A stretch of DNA of 64,000 nt, from contig ONQD01000005.1 in NCBI GenBank assembly GCA_900319865.1, forward strand, positions 124,001 through 188,000, given 5' to 3'. This document shows, in pieces, positions 30,101-35,700 of this stretch. The notes beneath the pieces are model-generated. The model made no database searches and was not told the origin of the DNA. It saw nothing but the letters and a program-made list of their open reading frames with translations. The position numbers and the translations under genes are program-made. The number at the start of each line of letters is the position of its first letter. The first letter of the stretch is position 1. The DNA comes from an uncultured Bacteroidales bacterium (GTDB lineage: Bacteria > Bacteroidota > Bacteroidia > Bacteroidales > P3).

Positions 30101-30468
30101 GAAGTCTCACCCTCCTCAATCCCGGCGACAAGCTCCGTGTGGGCGACCGTGTGCGTGTGCATATCGACATCGACTGCCAGCTTGGTTTCGACAACATGGT
30201 GCTTCGCGACCAGCGGGCTTCGGCATTCGAGCCCGTCAGCACCACCAGCGGCTGGCAGTGGAACGACGGTCTGCACTACTATGTGGATGTGCGCGACGAG
30301 TGGACCGACTGCTACATCGACTATCTCGCCCCCGAGCACTATTACGTGGAGTACGACCTGTGGGTGCGCCACAGCGGCACTTTCGCCAACGGCATCTGCT
30401 CCCTGCAAAGCGTCTATGCCCCTGAATACCGGGCCAACACCTCCTCTGTTGCGGTTCGTGTGGAGTGA
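24199..30468 (+). CDS. Alpha-2-macroglobulin-like protein with embedded carboxypeptidase-D/TonB-plug-like segment
   Basis: 2089 residues. The start MKGRKIFVMMVALAWMAAAQPFA looks like a signal peptide without a lipobox. An MG2-type domain is visible near residue 583 (DRPVYRLGDTVRFSCVAYRR), the A2M-type block near 1385 (FFEPALRSDNEGRVSISFTLPD) and a helical TED-like region near 1658 (GGWSWMPGGREASRYVTE). The thioester Cys-Gly-x-Gln is not seen, so covalent protease trapping is unlikely. Between MG domains lie a carboxypeptidase regulatory-like domain (about 1198-1270, FRGVVTDAKTQEFLPFVNV) and a segment like a TonB-receptor plug (about 1305-1350). A Ser/Thr/Asn linker (near residue 790) is encoded by ACTAGT repeats. 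A 17-bp hairpin terminator follows. Confidence 0.88.
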   Translation: MKGRKIFVMMVALAWMAAAQPFAGTRADGNDKWKQIDSLIGQVQYATAYPLAQGYYRQALAGDNGPELITAAFYLAMLDYGYGKDAVDSAIMRYSLLACRLQGVDRAVAYTFLYDTYSQLYAKYRWRIDRNKPSDDPKLKYSNWHTQRMVDTLMRCADSVLAYADLLRTADIKPYSRLFAADTAVQPPMDSSLLGILVQTLLLDNNYVKITKTPASMRQWFLKPLPAFVGEEYTDNLSHPGDKGKPTQSSLPYPFLLHHRVAKLYDSAPADIMLWLDLQRFDLLDFDSCILAVIDSLTAYYQPRLTSPEMKALLAFYRAQYLSYDKQEVLAEQVCLETEKAYPNTYGARRCRVLRLYDICKTEFKITYSNCESSQRSRLAYVDAHNVSRLNFRIVKSINLDSKLNEQQIIDTLMTLTPVKEWQQTLPDSGDHLWHQYLIAFPPVPQGDYYLLAFADSVVCYSGAYYSSDATFIMYQTPATGGLFQLSTASGHLVDRLTGQPLQGKRVTIHGVGELTYKDYRRHSRTDKQGYYHFPATSPIYGLIEYSNISAQMDGYEYFPKHSLYYSWVWTSMRERTQTKFLDIVMLDRPVYRLGDTVRFSCVAYRRHLRGKEQSQHIRPSKHLKLIAIFGRQYEDEQDTLRLTTDEHGRCWGEFVIPADGQNGSYRLTVEEPNYGETLFVGYHTSQTVQVEAYKPPHFMVTLQRDTATDLTSARTPCRFGQPITLYGSAISYSGAPMTGAKVKWEVSCEKMADPLQAFTVANDYPYSDSLTVDDDGNFQFTFTPILENTSKTSSTSNANTRKETRIYTAYARVIDSDGELHEQHLSFHVSDADGYCIPTSTDLSHLTFAYNNFDGQPLEGAVQVELYQLRQPDTIRTLDTLMKAHPEAQWVGTRGEFQRLFPYRAFSREEGDRHSWPVVAKRADTVTTERTLTFSNLPSGLYRIVFHTPDSNQHDTLVNYVAPNSRVTGDDIVYLRTTPQRDWGYQNTLTCRVGDTVRIELGSPYGNQPLFYRVFYAAKIYQRGMMVLDNSHTSTLLIPITRKMTDGCVVQLSAVREGRTFAPVYDIHVAQPDRVLSISTETLRDHLQPGDHETWTFRVTNTDSVGLPANLSMSLYDFSLEQQYGRLQYGFWPWYRYYQSYRTMIPTSDISYFNSPSSQLVVTSTMSSTSQPHLGFSLFNQAEYYNQLLHLFGGGRFRGVVTDAKTQEFLPFVNVAVKSAGRVIKVTQSDFDGNFSFRDLLPGKYDVEFSYVGYHKFVQSVVINTSNIIVWNVQLQSSATTLDCVEISESRIPMIEIGAPERGARMSADDIAQMPGTTLESIVASLGGVGNARGENGMVTMQGGVRKRTGVNVPKEAIAEISPMFNFGSSADDRASAMRKNLSTLAFFEPALRSDNEGRVSISFTLPDALTQWQLQGIAWSDQFQIGALSRTIQSQKELMVQPLMPRFLRQGDTIEIRAKVSNLTDSVMTVLAGFQFASADTLHHRSKQQANYLNVSPHSSAISSMRFAIPDDWHMAEYKVYAEKTSTTGGHHADGEQGILPVLSNRERITTSYLIYVPGSVDGKEVVRTFDIALPTPAPGDSTTLSFTTNPIKYAIEALPHFKRLLMPGNIYLANSIYVNHLTTLLDTLSPKERQRVASRVTSDLHRILGAQASGGGWSWMPGGREASRYVTESVLQRLATCPSLDNQNNYYHNQYLKAIGYLDKLLVDINKKMLIYSHPWFYDCLSLIYTRSFYFNIKPLDQCDSTTQEAYRFCYQLCRMHSLETKSLHTQGQLALLMLHMGDTADAVRMAKRIKGTAHTSDDQGMYWLNNVSGYGWYDRPIETAALLVDVFADVLHDWESVNRIQQWILASKRGTAWHTDMATAAALRALTRQPDGNKVNSGKVGIKINNEELTVKNDASTTDLSSPERYRNCNGVCTIQLTSTSHLPAWGALFHSHDTPVDSIQYNGTGMKLRKTLSRVNNDGSLTLLNPGDKLRVGDRVRVHIDIDCQLGFDNMVLRDQRASAFEPVSTTSGWQWNDGLHYYVDVRDEWTDCYIDYLAPEHYYVEYDLWVRHSGTFANGICSLQSVYAPEYRANTSSVAVRVE
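26556..26589 (+). repeat. ACTAG(T) microrepeat inside the macroglobulin gene
   Basis: ACTAG occurs at 26556, 26566, 26575 and 26584 (9-10-bp spacing; the last three are ACTAGT) in an AT-rich patch within an otherwise GC-richer coding region. It encodes an Asn/Thr/Ser linker between MG-like domains. The reading frame stays open. Confidence 0.75.
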
Positions 30469-30503
30469 GGGGTCCGTGTCTCGAGATTGCCATTTTCACC
30501 CTT

Positions 30504-30552
30504 ATTTGCCCCTGCTTTTTGTCCCAAACGATACCAAAAAGCAGGGGCAAAT
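30504..30552 (+). terminator. 17-bp perfect hairpin terminator after the macroglobulin gene
   Basis: ATTTGCCCCTGCTTTTT (30504-30520) and its exact inverse complement (30536-30552) are separated by 15 nt, 36 bp after the stop codon. The A/T flanks could let it work on both strands. Confidence 0.8.
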
Positions 30553-30668
30553 CATTTCTCAAAACACCAAAATGCTCTCCTTTTTCATCATTTACCCCCA
30601 GAAATGGACAATTTCGTCCCTTTTCACCCTGCCAATCACGTTTTTTTTATCATATCGGTGAAAGGTGC

Positions 30669-30676
30669 TACTTTTG
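30669..30676 (+). promoter_or_regulatory. -7 box of SGNH hydrolase gene
   Basis: TACTTTTG followed by CAAAT, about 190 nt upstream of the preferred start at 30866. Confidence 0.45.
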
Positions 30677-30865
30677 CAAATCATTTCACGTTGTGGAACT
30701 GTCATACAATAGACACCCTCAAGGCTTGTCTTGGAGAAGTGGAGAGTAAAATAATGATGGTTTTTGCAACAGTAATACAGTAACCCAAACACAGAATATC
30801 CCATGAATACTCAAATCCGCCCAGACAATGGCATTTTGATAATCAAAAATAAAAGGAAAACTTCT

Positions 30866-31582
30866 ATGAGCACTCAACAAAGCAGCACTAAGAATATCTT
30901 TGTATTTGGAGACTCCATTACAAAAGGTGTGGTTACCATTCCGGTAGATGGACATGAATCATTGAAATACACAGTCAACCCCGAGGGCATCATCCGCTCG
31001 TCCTTCCACTCCGGGGGCAACGCTATGCGCAACCTCTCCCGCACCGGAAGTACCGTGAAGCAGGGACTTGATAAAATCAACCGTCACCTTTCACAGATCC
31101 AGCAAGGTGACACCATTGTGATGGAGTTTGGTGGCAATGACTGCAATTTCGACTGGTCGGCCGTTGCTGCCAATCCCGATGCAGAGCATACTCCCATTGT
31201 GCCGCTTGCCCAATTTAGTGAGTTCTATTCTCAGGCTGTGTCCGTTCTCCTTTCGGTAGGGGCCAAACCTATTCTCCTGTCGCTTCCGGCACTTCTGCCG
31301 CAGCGGTTTTTCGATTATGTGAGTCGCAATCTCAATCGTGACAACATACTCCGCTGGCTGGGTGGGGATGTCTGTTTTATCAGCAATTGGCACGAAAAAT
31401 ATAACCTCGAAATATTCAAGTTGGGGTCACAACTCAATGTGCCCGTTATCGATATTACCTCTGTTCTGCTTGAAAGGCGCAATCTGGGCGACTACTATTG
31501 CCCCGACGGCATGCATCCCAATGCATCCGGACAAGCCATCATAGCCGAAGTGGTGGCCCAATCGGGTCTCCTCGACAGTTAA
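30866..31582 (+). CDS. SGNH/GDSL-family hydrolase
   Basis: 238 residues from the ATG at 30866, preferred over an in-frame ATG at 30803 because it follows AAAGGAAAA by a good distance and starts just before the domain. Block I is FGDSIT (nucleophile Ser), block III GGND, and block V DGMHP with the catalytic Asp and His. No signal peptide is visible, so a cytoplasmic esterase/lipase or deacetylase role is likely; the substrate is unknown. The TAA overlaps the stop of the convergent solute-binding gene (TTAA, 31579-31582). Confidence 0.88.
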   Translation: MSTQQSSTKNIFVFGDSITKGVVTIPVDGHESLKYTVNPEGIIRSSFHSGGNAMRNLSRTGSTVKQGLDKINRHLSQIQQGDTIVMEFGGNDCNFDWSAVAANPDAEHTPIVPLAQFSEFYSQAVSVLLSVGAKPILLSLPALLPQRFFDYVSRNLNRDNILRWLGGDVCFISNWHEKYNLEIFKLGSQLNVPVIDITSVLLERRNLGDYYCPDGMHPNASGQAIIAEVVAQSGLLDS

Positions 31583-32406
31583 AGGATTTTAGAGAAACAG
31601 CTGGTCTTGCACAGATAGTAAGGGTGTGAGAACAGCACCTGGTCCGAACGCTCGGGAGTGATGAACATATTGGCTGCAGCCACATCGGCCTGGCGTTTGT
31701 TCAGCACATCCACTATATCGCCAAATTCATATCCACTGAAATGCACCGGTCTGCCCAAAAACAGGCTGAAGCGCATCATCATCTCCACTTCCAACCCGGT
31801 CCATACATTGTCCCTATAGAAACTGAACGGGGCGTTGTCGGCCAAAGTGGCTACCTCGATGGGGTGTCCTTTCAGGTTGGCCAGTTCGGGCATCTGTGGC
31901 ATTTCTATGGTATCCACCTGTTCGCTGCACCAGCGGGCAAACATGCTGTCCAGTGTGCCGTCCGACTTAATCTGTACCAGAAAGTCGTTAAACTGTTTGC
32001 ACAGCTCCTCACTCTTGTTGTTGAAGGCGGCCGCCACATCAAAGCCTCCAGGCAGGTTGAAATCCACTGCCATTTTGTGCTCTTTCAGTTTCATGGTCAT
32101 CAGCACCACCGTGTCGGTAATGGCGCATTCGGCATTGCCGCTCTCTATGGCCTTGAACAGGTCGGTGGGTGTGTTGCACTGTATCAGTGTGATGTTTGAA
32201 AAATTATTAGTGTCGCCCAGCAGCACGTCGCTCGTGCTTCCCTTGATTACGGCCACTGTGTGCCCTTCCAAATCCTCCAAACAGGTAAATCCCATCACGG
32301 TCTCCGGGGCCTCTTCTGTCTGATTGCACGACACCAACATTCCCAGCACAATTGCGGCAAGCAGTGCCAGCATCGCTTTGGCTTTCGATAAATATCTGAA
32401 CATCAT
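31579..32406 (-). CDS. Solute-binding lipoprotein (SBP_bac_3 type) with lobe 2 before lobe 1
   Basis: 275 residues with a lipoprotein signal (lipobox LVSC at residue ~27). Residues ~40-165 look like the second lobe of family 3 amino-acid-binding proteins (LEDLEGHTVAVIKGST at the start, then NDFLVQIKSDGTLDSMFARW at the end). Residues ~175-270 look like the first lobe (ADNAPFSFYRD, WTGLEVEMMMRF, ITPERSDQVLFSHPYY). The protein stops 9 residues after the FSHPYY motif. It is therefore either a circular permutant, or two tandem domains each missing a lobe. No ABC permease or ATPase lies next to it. The promoter box is TATCTTTG at 32444-32451. Confidence 0.8.
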   Translation of the reverse strand: MMFRYLSKAKAMLALLAAIVLGMLVSCNQTEEAPETVMGFTCLEDLEGHTVAVIKGSTSDVLLGDTNNFSNITLIQCNTPTDLFKAIESGNAECAITDTVVLMTMKLKEHKMAVDFNLPGGFDVAAAFNNKSEELCKQFNDFLVQIKSDGTLDSMFARWCSEQVDTIEMPQMPELANLKGHPIEVATLADNAPFSFYRDNVWTGLEVEMMMRFSLFLGRPVHFSGYEFGDIVDVLNKRQADVAAANMFITPERSDQVLFSHPYYLCKTSCFSKIL

Positions 32407-32443
32407 ATTTTAACTCCTCCTTATTGATTATTTATTAGTGTTG

Positions 32444-32451
32444 CAAAGATA
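32444..32451 (-). promoter_or_regulatory. -7 box of solute-binding lipoprotein gene
   Basis: TATCTTTG on the minus strand, 38 nt upstream of the ATG. Flanking TTGATTATT / AATAATCAA elements form an inverted repeat around it (32424-32467). Confidence 0.6.
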
Positions 32452-32490
32452 CATAAAAATAATCAATAAACTCCCACTCGCCCGAAAAAA

Positions 32491-32964
32491 TCATGCACCA
32501 GGCTCTATCAGCTTGAACCGCAAACGCCAAGTCCCCTCGTTAAAGTCGTGGCTGATAATCTTGAAGGTGCCAATCTCGGCAGTATTCTCCACATGGTTGC
32601 CGGCGCAAGCGCATATATCATAGTCCCCGATCCTCACAAGGCGGAGGGTCTCGCTGGCATCCTCGGGCAGCTTGCTGAGGTCCACCTCGGGCGGCACCTC
32701 GTTGCGCTTCACATACTCCACCCTCACCGGCATCCCCTGCCTTATCACCTCGTTCACCCGGGACTCTATCTCCCTCACTTGCTCCTCGCTCGGCGGTGTA
32801 GCCAGCTGGTAGTCGCACTTGCTTTTTTTGCGTTCTATGTGGGCGTTCCTCGACCGCGGGCAGCCGAACATCCGCACCATTGTCTGGTTCAAAATATGCT
32901 CCGCCGTATGCATCGGCGGGTACTCCTGCTTGTTGTGTTCGTTTAAAATAGGTTCTTGTTCCAT
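32491..32964 (-). CDS. alaX: AlaX-type alanyl-tRNA editing protein, last gene of the leader array
   Basis: 157 residues. The zinc/active-site motif HTAEH (residues 20-24) and the C-terminal CACAGNHVENTAEIG, which supplies Cys and His, identify the alanyl-tRNA-synthetase editing (second additional) domain. Such free-standing proteins hydrolyse Ser- or Gly-tRNA(Ala) in the cytoplasm. The first 20 residues (MEQEPILNEHN ... YPPMHT) are repeated almost exactly at the start of the four genes upstream in the same operon. Here they flow directly into the conserved domain, so alaX is the probable source of the leader. It sits 25 bp after the preceding stop. No separate promoter was seen. Confidence 0.88.
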   Translation of the reverse strand: MEQEPILNEHNKQEYPPMHTAEHILNQTMVRMFGCPRSRNAHIERKKSKCDYQLATPPSEEQVREIESRVNEVIRQGMPVRVEYVKRNEVPPEVDLSKLPEDASETLRLVRIGDYDICACAGNHVENTAEIGTFKIISHDFNEGTWRLRFKLIEPGA

Positions 32965-32989
32965 ATTGGTGTTTTTGAATAATCATTTT

Positions 32990-33670
32990 TTAATACTCGC
33001 TCCATATTAACTTCCAGTCATCATAGACCTCATTCCATCTTTTCGACCTTTCCTTTCTCAATTTGGCGAATTTAGACGGATACTTTTCTTCCAAAGCGAT
33101 AAAATTGTCGAACGCGGATTCTGCCACATATCCGTCCACAAACTCTCCAAACAGCATATAAGCCTCCATCACCCCAACGCTGTCTGCCATGGCATATTGC
33201 CACAACATATATTCTATGTTAATGAGTGAAGCCGTGCCACCAGCAACATCAATTGTCCAAGTGCATTCCGTTAGTCTGTAACTGATAATATATTCGTCTT
33301 CAGTTCTTGGAGCGGCATCGCAAAGCACGCTGGACGGAATGCAAGCACCGCTATCCACCAGATGCTTCAGATGATACAGACATTGTTTATACTGATTGGT
33401 GTCTCTGTCTGTCTCAAAAATAATTTCGTCGTAAAATTCGATAGAGTCAGTTTCTTGGCTATTAAGGGGTGAAATTATTTCTTCCGAGGAATCTGTGGTA
33501 TCACTATACATCGATTTGCCGCCACACCCAAACAACAGGGCCACTCCAACAAAAAGAATAAATACTATATTATGGCGGTACTTTATTTTTAAGGGTGTGT
33601 TCGTTCCTCCAATATGCATCGGCGGATATTCCTCTTTATTATGAGCGTTTAAAACAGGTTCTTGTTCCAT
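32990..33670 (-). CDS. Leader-bearing hypothetical lipoprotein
   Basis: 226 residues. Residues 1-19 are the alaX-type leader (MEQEPVLNAHNKEEYPPMH), followed by NTPLK, a basic stretch (KIKYRHN), a hydrophobic core and a lipobox LFGC at about residue 49. The lipoprotein signal is thus preceded by a ~30-residue N-terminal extension, unless translation starts at the internal Met of PPMH (residue 18). The mature part is acidic and largely helical toward the C terminus (FDNFIALEEKYPSKFAKLRKE). No known domain is recognised. It lies 6 bp after the previous gene and 25 bp before alaX. Confidence 0.8.
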   Translation of the reverse strand: MEQEPVLNAHNKEEYPPMHIGGTNTPLKIKYRHNIVFILFVGVALLFGCGGKSMYSDTTDSSEEIISPLNSQETDSIEFYDEIIFETDRDTNQYKQCLYHLKHLVDSGACIPSSVLCDAAPRTEDEYIISYRLTECTWTIDVAGGTASLINIEYMLWQYAMADSVGVMEAYMLFGEFVDGYVAESAFDNFIALEEKYPSKFAKLRKERSKRWNEVYDDWKLIWSEY

Positions 33671-33676
33671 AATAAT

Positions 33677-34267
33677 TTATTGGTTATATTCGTCGATAGA
33701 CCAAAGGCTGTGGATGATTTTGTAGCCATCTGCCCTTGCCTGTTTCTCGTAACAGAGTGGATTTCCTTCTCTCCAATGGTAGATTATGTGGGCATCCGTG
33801 AGTTCAGGATGGAAACAATCGGGCTTTTCGCACATAATGTGCAGCGTATCGCTGGTTATCTTGAAGTAAACTGGTTTGTAGAGGATAGCTATATTAGCAT
33901 TGGTGTCCCATAAATCCGAACGGTCCGCATTGGTCGAAAGAAACAGTTCGTCATGGTCCGTATCTTTGAAATATACGGTTGTCTTTCCTCCCGAATGATT
34001 GGCCACAGTGATTGGAACCACCTTTATTAAAAAAGCATCAAGTAAACCGCAGCCGCTGAATAGGAAGCAAACAACAACCAATGACAATAAAAGCCCCAAT
34101 TTGCGTTTTAGGGGTGTGTTCAATCCATCCGTATGCATCGGCGGATACTCCTGCTTGTTATGAGCATTAAGCTCATGACCTTGCTTTGGCTCGGCAAAAC
34201 AAATGGGATTTGCTTTGCTCTCGCTTTCTGCAAGGTTGTGTTCGTTAAGAATAGGTTCTTGTTCCAT
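33677..34267 (-). CDS. Leader-bearing hypothetical lipoprotein with expanded leader
   Basis: 196 residues. The leader starts MEQEPILNEHN, is interrupted by 21 residues (LAESESKANP ... PKQGHE), then resumes as LNAHNKQEYPPMHT. NTPLKRK, a hydrophobic core and the lipobox FSGC (about residue 72) follow. The interrupted leader therefore carries both the NEHN form (as in alaX) and the NAHN form (as in the next gene). The mature part contains TVANHSGGKTTVYFKDTD and a Cys/His-containing stretch (MCEKPDCFHPE). No family is recognised. Spacing is 12 bp from the upstream gene and 6 bp to the next. Confidence 0.78.
   Translation of the reverse strand: MEQEPILNEHNLAESESKANPICFAEPKQGHELNAHNKQEYPPMHTDGLNTPLKRKLGLLLSLVVVCFLFSGCGLLDAFLIKVVPITVANHSGGKTTVYFKDTDHDELFLSTNADRSDLWDTNANIAILYKPVYFKITSDTLHIMCEKPDCFHPELTDAHIIYHWREGNPLCYEKQARADGYKIIHSLWSIDEYNQ
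34172..34234 (-). repeat. 63-bp insertion within a leader, flanked by 15-bp imperfect repeats
   Basis: Codons 12-32 of the gene starting at 34267 are absent from the other leaders. They are flanked by CTTAACGAACACAAC and CTTAATGCTCATAAC (same strand), two versions of the Leu-Asn-x-His-Asn block. The insertion keeps the frame open. Confidence 0.75.
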
Positions 34268-34279
34268 ATTAGAATGTAT

Positions 34280-35146
34280 TTATCTCATCCAACCATCCAT
34301 GCGGTAGACTTTCTCCATAAGTTTGACTTCTTGGCGGGTGGCGCTGTCTCTGTGCCATACCTCTACACGCACGGCATAGTAGTCTTCCCAATCTCCTTCG
34401 TATATAGTAAATTCTCGCTTATCAACTATTTTTGAAAAACTATTAATGGCAGGGATGTTGACACTTGAGGATTCCTTTATTCTGTCCACCGACAACGGCT
34501 CATTTTTGCCTGCCTCAAAACATCTGAGAAAGATTGTGCCTGCTGGCAATGAAGGATAATAGAAGTCGTATTTATATATTCCGCCCTGAAATCCACACCA
34601 TATTTGTAGATATGAATTATTATCTGTGCTGTCTATTGTTGGTTCAACAGGCGTATTCCAAGATGCTTCCCAATTCTCAACCGAGCCATCTTCTGTACAG
34701 ATATAGCCGAGGGGCTTTTCATATTTCAATCCATCTGGAATAGGATGCCTTTTGGCAAAACCATCAGGTGCACTCATTGCAAAAAATGAGAGTATGGGCA
34801 TCACCACAACAACAAATCCTATCATTAAGATTAGCGAGATAAAAAAATGGAGCCATCTCTTTCGAACTAAGAGCATCACAAGCAACACAATCTCCAAGAG
34901 AATGAGAACGCCAAACAAAATGAATGTCACACCTTCAAACCATCCACCAGGAGACACAAACATTGCAAAAACGATGATAAACGTTTGCAAGACCAAAAAA
35001 CAATGGATTCTCCACCAATATTTAACAAGCCAATCAATTGTCTTTTTAAGAACAGATGGTTTCTTTAAGGGTGTGTCTATCTCATCTGTATGCATCGGCG
35101 GGTACTCAAGCTTGTTATGCTCGTTTAAAATAGGTTCTTGTTCCAT
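34280..35146 (-). CDS. Leader-bearing membrane protein of unknown function
   Basis: 288 residues. The leader MEQEPILNEHNKLEYPPMHT is the closest match to that of alaX (55 of 60 bases identical), followed by DTPLKK. Three hydrophobic segments follow (about 45-65, 72-93, 98-122), then a ~165-residue soluble domain with many aromatic residues (IWCGFQGGIYKYDFYYPSLPAGTIF, FTIYEGDWEDYYAVRVEVWH). There is no lipobox. No family is recognised. Position and spacing (6 bp from the upstream gene, 12 bp to the next) place it in the same operon. Confidence 0.8.
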   Translation of the reverse strand: MEQEPILNEHNKLEYPPMHTDEIDTPLKKPSVLKKTIDWLVKYWWRIHCFLVLQTFIIVFAMFVSPGGWFEGVTFILFGVLILLEIVLLVMLLVRKRWLHFFISLILMIGFVVVVMPILSFFAMSAPDGFAKRHPIPDGLKYEKPLGYICTEDGSVENWEASWNTPVEPTIDSTDNNSYLQIWCGFQGGIYKYDFYYPSLPAGTIFLRCFEAGKNEPLSVDRIKESSSVNIPAINSFSKIVDKREFTIYEGDWEDYYAVRVEVWHRDSATRQEVKLMEKVYRMDGWMR

Positions 35147-35152
35147 ACCTTT

Positions 35153-35698
35153 TTAGTTCATAACGGTACAATCAAAATCATCTATCCTCTTGCATTGGGT
35201 GCAAATAAAGAAATAGCCCCCACGTCCACACAGACCCTCCCAGTATTCTTGAGGAGACTCGCTATAAATGACCAAGAAGCGATGTCCACATTTGGGACAG
35301 GTCAATTTTGAATAGTATGGGCGATAGTCGTTGACAAAATCCTGCCATCTGTCAAATATGATGCCGTATTTATTGTCATATCCGCCAAATGAAAGGTCTT
35401 TGGTTTCAGAATCTGTCAGTTCGCGATACTTATTTTTTAAATCACACTTCCATTCTGGTTCTGGCGGCAGCTGTATTTCACATGAAAGGCTGTCGTCTTG
35501 CTGTTCATCGTAAACAATACTACAGACAATGCTATCTGAAGAAGCAATGTCAGCGGTTCCTTTGTGTCCACAACCGCACAACACAAACAGTCCGAACATC
35601 AAGACAAGTATCTTAATTCTTTGGGGTGTGTTCAATCCTCCTGTATGCATCGGCGGATACTCCTCTTGGTTGTGAGCGTATAGAATAGGCTCATCCAT
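35153..35698 (-). CDS. Leader-bearing lipoprotein with C-terminal zinc-ribbon-like cysteines
   Basis: 181 residues. It carries the shortest leader form (MDEPILYAHNQEEYPPMHT), then NTPQRIK, a hydrophobic core and a lipobox LCGC (about residue 43). The C-terminal part contains CPKCGH and, about 31 residues later, CTQC, which together look like a four-cysteine zinc ribbon. A zinc ribbon behind a lipoprotein signal is unusual, because such modules are mostly cytoplasmic; if the signal is not used the protein could be cytoplasmic. It starts 2 bp after the YARHG gene stop. Confidence 0.8.
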   Translation of the reverse strand: MDEPILYAHNQEEYPPMHTGGLNTPQRIKILVLMFGLFVLCGCGHKGTADIASSDSIVCSIVYDEQQDDSLSCEIQLPPEPEWKCDLKNKYRELTDSETKDLSFGGYDNKYGIIFDRWQDFVNDYRPYYSKLTCPKCGHRFLVIYSESPQEYWEGLCGRGGYFFICTQCKRIDDFDCTVMN

Positions 35699-35700
35699 AT

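Larger units (their letters stand above)
30469..30865. other. Intergenic region between macroglobulin and SGNH genes
   Basis: No further gene is supported. It holds the strong terminator (30504-30552) and the -7 box TACTTTTG (30669-30676) for the SGNH gene, leaving a ~190-nt 5' leader. Confidence 0.6.
32905..35698 (-). repeat. Five copies of a ~60-bp alaX-derived gene-start repeat
   Basis: Copies lie at 32905-32964 (alaX), 33611-33670, 34130-34267 (with a 78-bp expansion), 35087-35146 and 35642-35698, each exactly at the start of an open reading frame. The alaX and 35146 copies differ at only 5 of 60 positions. All five share the codons for Tyr-Pro-Pro-Met-His. The four non-alaX copies share a further ~27 bp encoding N/D-T-P-L/Q-K/R. 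Outside these blocks the genes do not resemble each other. Confidence 0.92.

Noticed and set aside
24199..30468. Macroglobulin as two genes because of the plug-like insert
   Set aside because: The frame is continuous, and A2M domains lie on both sides of the insert.
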